DNA of 64,000 nucleotides from Monarcha castaneiventris obscurior. Its lineage: Eukaryota > Chordata > Aves > Passeriformes > Monarchidae. Numbering within the stretch: the stretch's first letter is position 1; each line of letters begins with the position of its first letter. The stretch spans positions 7,039,501 to 7,103,500 of the forward strand of contig JAMPIT010000417.1 of assembly GCA_026261815.1 (NCBI GenBank). Direction: 5' to 3'. Made by a program: the position numbers and the translations under genes. Below are positions 1-9,779 of the stretch, in pieces. A model generated the notes under the pieces. It had not been told where the DNA came from. It did not search any database and saw only the letters and a list, made by a program, of their open reading frames with translations.

Positions 1-355
1 GCAGAATAATGTGTTATTTTGTGATAAAAACAGTCACTCAAGAACTTAATCAGAAGTCACCATTCCAGAATAGCTACCATGCAAGAGGAGGTGGTTAAAT
101 GCAAATTCAGATAGCTTTTGCACAAGAAGACTAAACTGGTTCAAACAGCTGAAAAATTATCTGTATGTAAGGCTTAGGATTCTCCCATCCCAGGTCACTT
201 ACTAAACCTTCCTACTGTAATTCAGAGGCTTTCAAAACATATTTGCCAATCAAAGAAAGTTAGGAGAAATACCTTACTGAAGAAGTACATGCAACCAGAC
301 TTATTAGGAAGATTAAACCTCCACCCAGATGAGATGTTGTTTATACTTTCCCACA

Positions 356-445
356 TCACACCACCATCAGTGTGCTTCCATCCGACAAAGCAGTCACGAA
401 TGCTACAGCAAGGCCAGTGTACTGCTTAGCAAATACTCCTGCCAA
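356..445 (-). other. Weak exon-like open frame near the left edge
   Basis: Read on the minus strand, codons from about 442 down to a TGA at 356-358 are open and protein-like (includes AGVFAKQYTGLAVAF). The only in-frame acceptor is a poor CTAG site with other AGs close upstream. It lies beyond the better terminal exon at 1449-1516, so it is either a chance frame or part of a further transcript. I do not recognise it. Confidence 0.15.
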
Positions 446-1448
446 GGTGATCTAGATCTGCTCTGAATAGAATGACAGGACACAGGCAAAGACAAAACAA
501 AAATAACCCTAATGCCTTGTACTCTCTCTCTCTCAGCATTGCTTGGTCTGGTTGATATGTATCAAGAAGATAATGTGAACATTACCGACAAAGGAACAGA
601 AAACTTGACTCTAACACAAGGCTATTTAATTTAAAATTCCCATTAATATTGCTAGAACTAACTTCTGTAGTACCAGCTGGAACCTTCTTTTATACTAGGC
701 TGAAAAAATCTTTTGGGGTTTTACTTCAGGTTAACCAAGCATTTTTAGAGGCAATTTGAACCTAGCCCACATTTAGATTTCAACCAGAATGGAACACATG
801 AACTTGTAATGACATCCACAGAGAAAAACAGAGCTAGATATAAAACTATGTATATTTAACCTCAATAGGACATCCTCTATTTCCACATGCTATATTTTTA
901 ACCAGTTTTAAGTATATTTTTTTCTAATAGTTTTCATAGAAGATCCCTTGAATAAATCAGTGATATAGCACTGATAGTACCACTGATATACCACAAATAG
1001 TACCCAAGTAAAACCTAACAAAATAGGAAAGGTTTTTTTGTATAGTCTTAACTAGGATACAGAAGAATTCATTTTTAAAAATTCACAGAATGAAACAATC
1101 TAATTAGTATTTTCTGTTTTACAGGACAACTGGTTTTCAATGCACATAGGAATAAGCTAGCAAAAACATTTATTACGTTTTGGTACCTTCTGCCCTCTCC
1201 TCCCCTGCATATAGAAGGTAACAATTTTCACTTTTATTGTCCTCAAACTCTCTCCAAGTAAGAGGCAGAATAGCCTGGAAAAAATCCAGCAAGAGCTACC
1301 AGATTAGAATTTCCAAGCATAATACCAAAAATCACTTGTATGTTGTGATCAAATCATCCTCCCTATGAATTGTTCAGCAAAAGGCTGAGCACAAACATGC
1401 TGTATATTTAGCTGGCTAAGTGATGTATCAGAATATATCCGTTTCACT

Positions 1449-1516
1449 TCAGTTGATGAAGTTCTCAGTAGTAGCCAACCGCTTGCCAAAGAAAGCTGTT
1501 TTGTAGTCAAGTATAT
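1449..1516 (-). CDS. Putative terminal coding exon, unidentified minus-strand gene
   Basis: Seen in the sequence: a pyrimidine-rich acceptor ending in CTCTAG (AG at 1517-1518) opens a 68-nt frame. It starts with two bases of a split codon, then 21 residues (ILDYKTAFFGKR...TTENFIN), then TGA at 1449-1451. The start phase (two bases needed) matches the end phase of the exon at 3021-3202; joined there, the junction reads ...LKTTDILDYK. The C-terminus is basic and ends in NFIN. I do not recognise the family. The chain 4409-4463, 3021-3202, 1449-1516 stays open across both junctions, which is the main support. A further small exon at about 2290 was considered and rejected because its phase does not fit. 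Confidence 0.5.
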
Positions 1517-3020
1517 CTAGAGTACCAACACAGAATTAGAACCATGTGCTTTAAATCAGACCCTGAATCTGGCATGATTGCTTAAGCAAAATTACATACA
1601 ATTAAAAATATAAATGCTAATACAGAAGCTGCAACAAGGGCACGAACGCTGCTACATTAACACTCTAATATTAAAGTTGCAATGTCTTCTACTACCAACA
1701 CTAAAATTTAAACCAGGGGGGAAAAAAGTGGAAGATAACACTTAAGACTTATTTTAAGGAAGGTTTAAGTGACACAGGACGCTGCATCCTGAAAAACTGG
1801 ATGGCTCAGGCACAACCAAGTTCACAAACATACAGTGAACCACAATGACAACGCATTTGTATATATCTGCCACAGAACACATGTAAAATGGGACAATTAA
1901 ACTCAACTCTAATTAATAGTTAAGTGGCATTAACAGATCATATATATAACCTTTCCTATTTTCATATAGGTCAACTAGCTCAAAAAACTCAGAATCTACA
2001 GAAGCTGTGGTGTGCCCATGTTTTAAAAACCCCAGTTCCAGCAGTGTCACTGCAGCTTAAGTTTTACCATTTTCCTGTGTACACAGAGGCTGTGCCCAGC
2101 AGCCACTGAGATTACGAGTGAACAGCAGATTTATGATTGTGCTATTGAGCAAATGCTGTATTTAAACAAGGAAAAAAAAAAACCCCACTGAGAATACCAG
2201 AAGTAATTTTCCCATTGTTTTATTTTTTAAAGAAACACCAGAAATTAAGACAATGTTCTGCTTTAGATCAAAATGGTTCAGCTGTTATACTTACACCTGT
2301 ACTTCAGGAAGCCTTAACTCTACATCTGCTAAGCACACTGGGAAAGATGAGCATGCTTCCCTTATAATTTAAGCATGCACAGTGGGGTTTCATGTACTTT
2401 TAAGGAACTAAAAAAGAATGGTCACCTTGATTTAAAAAAAAATTCATGCCCTTCTGCTTTTTAGCTGCTGAAGCAACTATGCTGCTCAAAGCACACCCAA
2501 CTATGGTGGAGCTCAATGTCAAAATGATGCTCTTCTGACACAAATTAGACAACGACTTATTTGTTTGCAGAGAATGTATCTATAAAAATAAACACAAAAA
2601 AGCTGAAGTGGTTTTTTGCTAGACTACCTCCCTGTAATATCTTTTGCTGCTCTTATTGGAGCTACCTCAAAATTTGTTGATCCCCGCCCCGTTAAAATGT
2701 GGCCTCACACATCCCATCCTAAGAAGAGAAGAACTCCCCTGCTGGCATGAAATCAAACACAGTCGTATCTCGATGCCTTGTTTTGGTGTTGTTGTAGTAA
2801 ATTCCAAGGCTACATTTCACTTCTAGAAGTCTCAATTTAACACCCATTTTTATTTATATGCTTTATACTTTTAAGCATATTTCCACCAATTACTATTGGC
2901 AGGCGGAAATATTGAGGTACTTTTAGATGATTTTCTCTGCCTAACACATACAAATATCCATTTAATTGAGTTTACACACAAATTGCAGCACTGTAAGGAG
3001 CAGTCAACTTTCATACTTAC

Positions 3021-3202
3021 TACCTGTGGTTTTCAACAAAACTGCCCTCGCTAGTTTCTCTCCAGCTGTATTAGCAGACATTTCTTCCATGGTTTGGTTT
3101 GTTCTGCCTTTAAAGTTCATCTCATGTTTTATTAATCTATCTTCTGTTAGATATCTGAAAAAACTCCCAGGGTTGTATCTTGTATCATGTTTTCCCACAT
3201 GA
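3021..3202 (-). CDS. Putative internal coding exon, unidentified minus-strand gene
   Basis: A frame of about 60 codons on the minus strand is bounded by an acceptor (GATTAG, AG at 3203-3204) and by either of two donors: a perfect GTAAGT at 3015-3020 (exon end 3021) or GTAGTA (exon end 3024). Both leave phase 1. The other two frames hit stops within 20 codons, so the frame is well determined. The peptide is polar and mixed (HDTRYNPGSFFRYL, then GRTNQTMEEMSANTAG), with high use of G and A in codon position 1. It starts with one base of a split codon, which fits the phase-2 end of the exon at 4409-4463. No domain is recognised; it may encode a coiled or disordered tail. Confidence 0.5.
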
Positions 3203-3539
3203 CTAATCAGGCTAATTAAAAGTAGTCCTGAAAGTACAGTATTTTGAATGAAAAGTCTTTCAATTTACCCATGCTGTAACATCCAAATATCGCATCGACC
3301 AGTTCTTACAACACAACTTTTCAGAAACTAGTATAAAATATACAATTGTAGTAGCACCAGTGCATTTCATCCCTGCACTACAATGCCAGCACACTGCACA
3401 CAGACAGGAAAACGGCCTTTAAAATTACAGTATCAGTAAAACCTTAGGAACTCCTTTCAGAAGTGTATTGAAGGCACACACACACACAAAATCCAGGTTT
3501 GCATATATTTATGCTGCTCTCAGAATAGACGCTCTATTT

Positions 3540-3638
3540 CAACAACAAACCCACCAAAACCAAAACAAAAACCCAACCACACAAAAACAAAACACAAGAA
3601 CTCAACCAAACAAAAAACAAAACACAACCCCCCCCGTT
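3540..3638. repeat. CAAAA-rich low-complexity tract
   Basis: About 100 bp of CAAAAC/CCAAAC units with a terminal C-run, similar to the tract at 29.7 kb. Apparent coding frames across it are compositional. Confidence 0.85.
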
Positions 3639-4408
3639 GTATTCCTTAGTAGGAAGCCTATGTGTAAAGGAGAACTTAAGCAGCGTCAAGTGCTAAATGT
3701 ACAGCTCTGGAGCTGGAATTCACCACAACTACACAAAGGCATCATTCCTCCTGTGTTCTGAAGAACAATTATGGCACCACCACAAAAAACAAAATAGAAA
3801 TATTCTCATTATATAGTATTTATCTCCATGATAACTCCACATTTGCCTTCAACGCTGAAATGGCCAAAACCTGTTATCCTGACACCCAACTTTAAGCAAC
3901 TTGTTTGATCAATATTTGAAATATGGCACATGAAATCAAACCATGTAAGACTGCCAATGCTAGCATTACATTAGTAACTGAAGATTTCAGAAGAAATACA
4001 TCTTTGTATTAATCTAACCTGAATTTTACATCTGTTTAATGAATTAATTCTAGAGCAATACTGTTAGCCCCACATTTGAAGTTTAGCTACTTGAAATCTA
4101 AAGTAATAACACTAGAAGCCTGATACTCAGAGCTGATCCCCTTGATAGGACATGAAATACAGGTCCTTGGAGCTGAACATCCTATGTACCTTATTTTCTT
4201 GCCTCAAATCTTAAGCTGTTTAAACAGGAAACCAATACTTAACAAGGTGAAACAGCTCTTAGGAAGGCAGTAGGTGGTTTCTTAATCAATTAAAGCAAAA
4301 AAACCTCTGAAACTTTTCAGTTATAAACAACTACCAGCTGAAGAGAGTATCAAGGGTGCAGATTCCAACAAATATTGTTCAAAATAAACTGTAAATTAAA
4401 ATTCTCAC

Positions 4409-4463
4409 CTTCCACCCTGGTCCAAAAGGAATGTAGATCCATAATGATCAGAATTACAGAACT
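4409..4463 (-). CDS. Putative small coding exon, unidentified minus-strand gene
   Basis: This 55-nt segment runs from a CAG acceptor (AG at 4464-4465, preceded by a C/T-rich stretch) to a strong donor, GAAG|GTGAGA (4403-4408). In phase 1 it reads EFCNSDHYGSTFLLDQGG, if the split codon is completed by a preceding G. It ends in phase 2, which is what the next exon at 3021-3202 needs. A second frame (phase 0 to 1) is also open but does not fit that downstream exon. Family not recognised. The upstream partner is uncertain: a phase-1 donor in the CpG island at about 6.73 kb and a candidate exon at 4929-4960 both fit. Confidence 0.45.
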
Positions 4464-4928
4464 CTGCTTCAAGATGCAAGACAAGTTTCTAAAGGGGTAC
4501 TAGGAAAGCTATGTATAAAAATTCTTTTCCAGAAATACTCTATTTCTGTGGATTTTTTCCTCATAGATTTGGATGCTTTCTCCTCTACTAAGTCACCTAT
4601 TAATAAGGAAGAAACAAAAATCTTAAAAAGGTTAAGTTTAGCTGAAATCAGCTGGCAAAGACTGTATGATCTTACAAAGTTTCTTTTTCTTCCTTCTCAG
4701 CAGGAGAGAAAGAGGCTAAAAGAAAAGCAACTGAAACTAAGCATACTAATCTTTCAGTCACTTGTTTTCCCTGAATTTTTTCCCATTAGAATTGCAGACT
4801 CCTGTATATTGAAGCTCAGTGGCAATAAGGCTTTTCTTGTCAATTATTTCTCAAGAATCTCTTAGATGTAGTGCAAAAATCTCTAGGGGCTCTGCTGACT
4901 ACAGACTTCACTGTAGCTTTCAACCTAC

Positions 4929-4960
4929 CAAAACAGTCTGCTTTGGAAAGGGACTGATTC
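4929..4960 (-). CDS. Candidate 32-nt microexon
   Basis: A good minus-strand acceptor (TTGTTATTGGTATCTACAG) is followed after 32 nt by the donor GTAGGT. The frame compatible with the next exon (start phase 2, end phase 1) reads NQSLSKADCF. All three frames are open over so short a span, so the call rests on splice sites and phase only. Confidence 0.25.
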
Positions 4961-5365
4961 CTGTAGATACCAATAACAATTGACATGCAAATGCAAACAG
5001 AAAAATTAAATAAAGCTTCTGAACTCAGCATCGTCACTGCAAACTGAATGAAGCAAAAAAACTTTCCCTTCCCTGATGCCTCTGTAAGCTTCAAACTCAT
5101 CTAGAAATTGCAACTCAAGTCAGGTCTCTCAAAATTAAGTGTTTTGTTCCTTTTGTACTGCAGGAACATACTGAATACAAACAGCATTGAGAATTGCCCA
5201 GATTCACACTTAAAATCCTACGGTTGCACAGACTGCACAGTCCTCAACACACCCTGCAGTAAGATTTCAGGGGTCAAAAGCATATCTATAAAAATTATTT
5301 TAATTGATCTTTCCTATTCTGTTATGGTCTCATAAAGCTGCTTAAATGTTTGACGGACTCCTTAC

Positions 5366-5451
5366 TGGAATGATTTCTCTAATTCTCAACAGCTGCCTTT
5401 TGTCTGACCCACGACAGCTTCTGTAGCTAGGAGCAGTTGCTGGAAACCACC
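5366..5451 (-). CDS. Candidate coding exon with a single open frame
   Basis: Minus-strand acceptor GTTGTGGTGCAG (AG at 5452-5453) and donor ATTCCA|GTAAGG (5360-5365) bound 86 nt. Only the phase-1 frame is open: WFPATAPSYRSCRGSD then KRQLLRIREIIP, a basic peptide. It ends in phase 0, which does not join directly to 4929-4960 or 4409-4463 in their best frames. It may be an alternative exon or a false positive. No family recognised. Confidence 0.3.
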
Positions 5452-6651
5452 CTGCACCACAACACCTCAACAATCAAGCTATACATACTAACATTTACAC
5501 ATCCTGGAAGCGGGTAACGTAGGCAGCAAGGCACGAAGGCAAAAAAATACACAGAAAAGGCGAGTACTTTTCTGAAGTGCAAATTCTGGGAAGACTACAT
5601 CCTACAATACTGCCAGCTCAGGACACAGTTTGGGTTTACTTTACTTCCTCAGTTCAGCCATCCCGTTCTACAGCAATTATCACATAAACTACAGTAATTG
5701 ATGATTCGGTCCAGTAAGCACCAAATCTGAGAATAGTCCTACTTTAGACTGCATTTGAAAACAGTTCTAATGACTAAATTGTATGTCAATCAACAGGTAG
5801 ATTCAACATATTGTGGCTACATCCAGATCTCCACTGAGCCCAAGAAGGTTTTGAATAACAAAAGCCATCGGGGTACATCATGTCAAAGACACAGAATGCT
5901 TTTATAGCATTTCCTCAGATAACATGAGGGTGGAATCTAGTAAGGTCATTAACCCTAAACAAGGAACATGTGTTACTTCATATATTAACTGGGTTATCCA
6001 TTTCTATTAAATGCTTAATGACCAAAACTACCAGCAAAATACACTATGTAAAATTTGAGCAGAGTTCTTTTTTATTGGCTTCCTCTAATATAAATTATTT
6101 TTAAAAAACTCCAGACATCATCTCTTAATTTCCATGAGACACTTAATACACTGCAGAATTATTCTGAATATTTGCTAGCCAGTGCAGAAAAAAAGAAGTC
6201 CCAATATATACAAGACTATAATGACAACGGCCAGATAGATTTTCAATAAGCTTATTGAAATCTGTCTCCTCCATTTGTGCTTAACTGTATGCACGTGAGG
6301 CCACAAAGATATAAAATATGAGCCATCTTGTAGGTTTACAAAGTTGACCTGCTAACCACAATCATTGCACTAACACACTGCAATGTGGAGTACATTCACA
6401 AGATTATTTGCAGAATTATATGCTGCTTACATGCTCAGCTACAAAAAATATCACAATGCAATGCCTGTGAGGAAGGAGTGAAGAATAATGTATACCACCA
6501 CAGAAATTTTTTCATTTAACCTCACAGAAAGGAGCATTACATCACACTCTTACAATGCAGGAGGAGGGGCCTGTTCTCAGAAAGCAAGATCCAGCTATTT
6601 CCCTTTAATTTTCTGCTTGCTTCTGGAGGGAGTTGCAAAAATAACTCGGAT

Positions 6652-7140
6652 TTAAATTTTTAGCAACACAGAAGGCTGGGGGGGGGGTGGTGGTGGGAAG
6701 AGAGAAGCGAGAAAGCGCAGCCTTTTACCTACATTTACTAACGTGCAGAGAGATGAACGCTTGCTTTCCGCGGAACACAAAACCCCGGCAGCGAGCGAGC
6801 GGCCAGCATCCCGCACATTCCTGAATACCTGGTGGGCCGGAGCCGCGGCCGAGCCCGCTCGGAGCCCCGCGGTGGCGGCGGCAGCGGCAGCGGCGGGCCC
6901 CGCTCGGAGCCCCGGCCCCCGCACCCGCTCCCCGGGGCTCGGCGCGGAGGCTCCGTCCCTGCTCCCGCGGAAGGCACGGCCCCGGCCGGCCCCGCTCCGA
7001 CCCGGCAGCAGAAAGAATGCAAGCCCGCTTTTACACATGCAAATTTTTGCAGCAGATTTAAGAGCTCCGGCTGCTGTGGGGAAGAAATCACTGTTTTCAA
7101 AGCGTCTATTTAAATAAAACAAGATTTTCAGCACTATCTT
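6652..7140. promoter_or_regulatory. CpG-rich lobe 1 of a promoter region
   Basis: From about 6830 to 7010 the DNA is strongly GC- and CpG-rich in an otherwise AT-rich neighbourhood, with repeated GGCGGCGGCAGC-type units and SP1-like GC boxes. On the minus strand a GC-rich open frame crosses the lobe and reaches two donors, GTAAAT (exon end 6739) and GTAAAA (exon end 6729). The second leaves phase 1, compatible with the exon at 4409-4463. This is an inferred 5' exon/promoter of the short minus-strand gene to its left; the open frames here may simply reflect base composition. No convincing start codon context was found. Confidence 0.5.
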
Positions 7141-7478
7141 GTACTTTAGGAGCTCGGAAAATACAAACGATCTTCTGTAATTTGCCTAGGCGTTTTAAAT
7201 TACAAATATCTTCCAAACCCACACCACACTTGTACGGAGAGCTCCTTCTAAAAAGCCCCAAAAATCCACTAAAAGTGCCGTACACGTACAAGCAGACAAC
7301 ATCTGAAGCAAGTCTTTGTGCTAGAAAAGACACCTCTGCAAAACCACGGATGGAAACGGTCAGCTCAGGCTCTTAAAAAATCTACGGATAGGTAAAAACA
7401 ATAAAACATAAACGTACCACTAACCTCATAAAGTGCAGCAGTGCTTAAATCCAGCGAGTTGAGGCATACAAGGTAGAA

Positions 7479-7630
7479 ATGGAAATGAAAAAAAAAAAAA
7501 TCCAAAAATGGTTTTGTGTTTTTTGCTTTTTTTTGTTTAGGTTTTTTTTTTCCTTTTTTGTTAATTATAATTTTGTTTTTGCTCTCTTTTTTTTTTTTTT
7601 TTTAATTATTTCAAACGTTCAGAACCCAGC
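7479..7630. repeat. Low-complexity A- and T-runs between the CpG lobes
   Basis: Alternating homopolymer A and T runs (an A-run at about 7488-7500, several T-runs from 7520 to 7603). No coding potential is credible; the apparent open frame here is mostly Phe/Lys codons from the runs. It separates the two CpG lobes. Confidence 0.8.
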
Positions 7631-7639
7631 AGAGACTCC

Positions 7640-8140
7640 GTCGGCCATTTTGGCTGCGCTCCCTCGCTCTCTCCTCTCGCTCCCTCCCTCTCGCTCCCTC
7701 TTGCTCTCTCTAAAGGAAGCAGCTTTTTTGTGACCTTCAAATACGGCCGGCCCACGTGACCCCGCGCGCGCTGTCACTCACCGCCCGGGCCCCGCCCACC
7801 CCCCCGCCTTAAAGGCACAGCGCCCTGCCCGCAGCGGGACGGCCTCCGCCGCCGAGCCCCGCGCCCCGCCGGCATTCCGCTCCCCGCCCTCTTCGGGCAG
7901 AGGCCAGGCACCGCCGGGGTACAACGGGGGAGCCCTGAGGGCGGCCCAGATGGAGCTTCTCTCTTTAAAACCGGCTAAAAAAGGCAGCAGCCAGTGATGC
8001 CAGTAATTCCACGTTAGGGCTGCAGAGCCGACAAGCGGCGAATGGGGAATGTTGAGTCCCTCCAGCCACACGCGCTGTTCTGCGGTGCGCCGGGAACGCC
8101 GACCCCAGCGCCCGCTCGGAGAGGAACCCCCGCTGCAAGC
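7640..8140 (-). promoter_or_regulatory. CpG-rich lobe 2 with YY1-like site, E-box and 5' splice donor
   Basis: A GC/CpG-rich stretch contains a CACGTG E-box followed by AC (7753-7758), GC boxes, and a strong minus-strand donor GGGCG|GTGAGT (7776-7781) that would end a first exon at 7782. At 7644-7652 the minus strand reads AAAATGGCC, a YY1-type initiator motif often seen just after transcription starts. The flanking CT-rich block (7655-7720) is low complexity. These features point to a housekeeping-type promoter transcribing leftward. No coding first exon is evident: the minus-strand open frame up to the donor has no ATG. Confidence 0.55.
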
Positions 8141-8199
8141 ACAACGCCCTCCTGCCTCAAGGACAAGAGGTTCATGCTCAGAGCAAAGTTAATCCGGGC

Positions 8200-9210
8200 T
8201 GTAACCCGACTGCCTGCACCACACGCACGCATAAAGCCGAGATCCAGGTCCAGCCACGGGAACGGCCGCAGGACAGCAGAGCAAACCCGGCCTCTCTCCT
8301 GCTGCCTTGCCCGCTTTAAGTCTCAGGCTGCCACTCAGCCATCAGGCAGACACTCCACAGCCTCTTCCCACAATTTCAACAGATAACTGCTCTAACAGTT
8401 GAAACAGAGAATCCCAGCAACTCGTAACATAAAAAAATCTGCAGGATGTTTCCAGATGTTACCCTGAATGTGCAGAAACAGTAAAGAACACAGTTCAGCA
8501 AAAGGATATGGTGACGCGTGTACGATCCTGCTGTGAGGAGATTTGCTCCTGAGTCAGCCCAACACAGGTAGGAAATGCTGGAGCTGACCGTGTAATGGAA
8601 CCATGCCTGGTGAGGGAACTGACAGCTAGCTCGGGAAGCTCTCGGGAGCACCCTCGGGATCGAACCCTTAAAATATACAAGCTTTTAATTCTGCACAGTT
8701 ATGCAGTGCAACTATGTACAAAGTAAAAAAGCCAAAGCCCACCTGAACACGAGGGGAATTTTTAACACGTACACCTTTGTACAGACTTAGTGTCTGGGCG
8801 TGTGCGAATGGCTTTAAAATAAGCCATAGCACGTATAGTATGAATACTGCCATCTCAGATCGACAGCTACATTGCTGCTGTGCTTATACTAACTTCTACT
8901 TAATCATTCTGTGTAAAATTAGCCAACGATTAAGTTCTGCTAAATCCTTTAGACATAAAACCACTGATAAAGTGTGAGGCTAAGTTTGGCAAGCGGGTCC
9001 ACTCTGAACCTTGCGATTCAACGGGAGGGTCTCCCTTACCCTTTGCACTCTTATCTTTTTGTATTCCCAGTCTCTGTACAAATCTCTTCAAATTGATTAT
9101 GAGCTGATTTTCCTTCTTTGGTATGCTTCATCCATGTAGTAAGCAACAGAGGGAACTTTGCCCTGTTAAGTTGTGCCTTCACAAATTTACATAAAAACCT
9201 GCTTTTGCCA
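8200..9210. other. No gene seen
   Basis: AT-rich DNA flanking the CpG lobe. A tRNA B-box-like string occurs at about 8654-8666 on the minus strand, but no A-box or cloverleaf surrounds it. Confidence 0.5.
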
Positions 9211-9218
9211 ATAATTAC

Positions 9219-9440
9219 AGAACCACAGAATATTCTGATTTGGAAGGGACCCTCAAGGATCACCAGAGTCCAACTCCTGGCCCAGCACAAGCCACCCCAA
9301 GAATTACACCATGTGCCTGAGAGCATCATCCAAATGAATCCTGAACTCTGTCACAGGCACGGTGCTTTTGCCAATACCTTTGACAGGAATTCTTTCAGCA
9401 ATCTAAACCACTCATTCATGACAACACTATGGAATGGAAC
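9219..9440 (-). mobile_element. CR1 LINE 3'-end fragment
   Basis: The + strand starts with ACAGAATATTCTGATTTGG and runs into AAGGGACCCTCAAGGATCAC, then a 'caactcctggcccagcacaa' block and a 'tgcctgagagcatcatccaaa' block. This is the reverse complement of the characteristic avian CR1 3' untranslated end. It is diverged and 5'-truncated, as CR1 copies usually are, and fades after about 9400. Confidence 0.85.
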
Positions 9441-9622
9441 TAACTTGGAGATCCATGGGAGGGCACTCCAAAGGAATTAATTTGAGGGGGGCAGAAGCTG
9501 CACATCTTACGAACAAGAATAAAAATCATTAGTATGTATTATCATAGAAGATAAGCCATTGGCCTCATCAGGAGGCCATGAAAGGCTAGTATGGCTCTGG
9601 TTCTGACATGTTTTGCTCTCAC

Positions 9623-9732
9623 CCTCATGGTAAGGTACGGAAACTCAGATGGGGATTCTGCCACTGACAGGATTTCTTCAACAGGACTGCAGCCTGCACT
9701 GTAACCATCCATCTCTGCCGGCTCAAGAAACT
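9623..9732 (-). CDS. Strong internal coding exon, unidentified minus-strand gene
   Basis: This is one of the clearest exons in the window. A minus-strand acceptor CGCTATTGCCAG (AG at 9733-9734) and a strong donor ATGAGG|GTGAGA (9617-9622) bound 110 nt. The frame starting with two bases of a split codon is open throughout: FLEPAEMDGYSAGC, SPVEEILSVAESPSEF, PYLTMR. Codons are rich in G at position 1 and the segment is GC-richer than its flanks. It ends in phase 0. The peptide is acidic and Ser/Pro-rich, suggesting a disordered regulatory segment. It lies upstream of the 7-8 kb CpG region, so it belongs either to a longer isoform of the gene starting at 58.8 kb or to a separate minus-strand gene. 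Family not recognised. Confidence 0.55.
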
Positions 9733-9779
9733 CTGGCAATAGCGCATGTGAGCTGCATTTATGGAGTGAAATGAAATAG

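Noticed and set aside
2290..2332. Minus-strand exon candidate with donor GTAAGT (frame CLADVELRLPEVQ)
   Set aside because: Its start phase fits the 3.0 kb exon, but its end phase does not fit the terminal exon at 1449-1516. The direct join 3021 to 1516 is in phase without it.
6652..7134. 160-codon minus-strand and 124-codon + strand frames over CpG lobe 1
   Set aside because: Alanine/glycine/arginine-rich translation from GC repeats. Only the splice donors at the left end are used as weak evidence of a 5' exon.
8650..8670. tRNA-like B-box (GGTTCGATCCC) on the minus strand
   Set aside because: No A-box, no acceptor or anticodon stem, and the T-arm pairs poorly.
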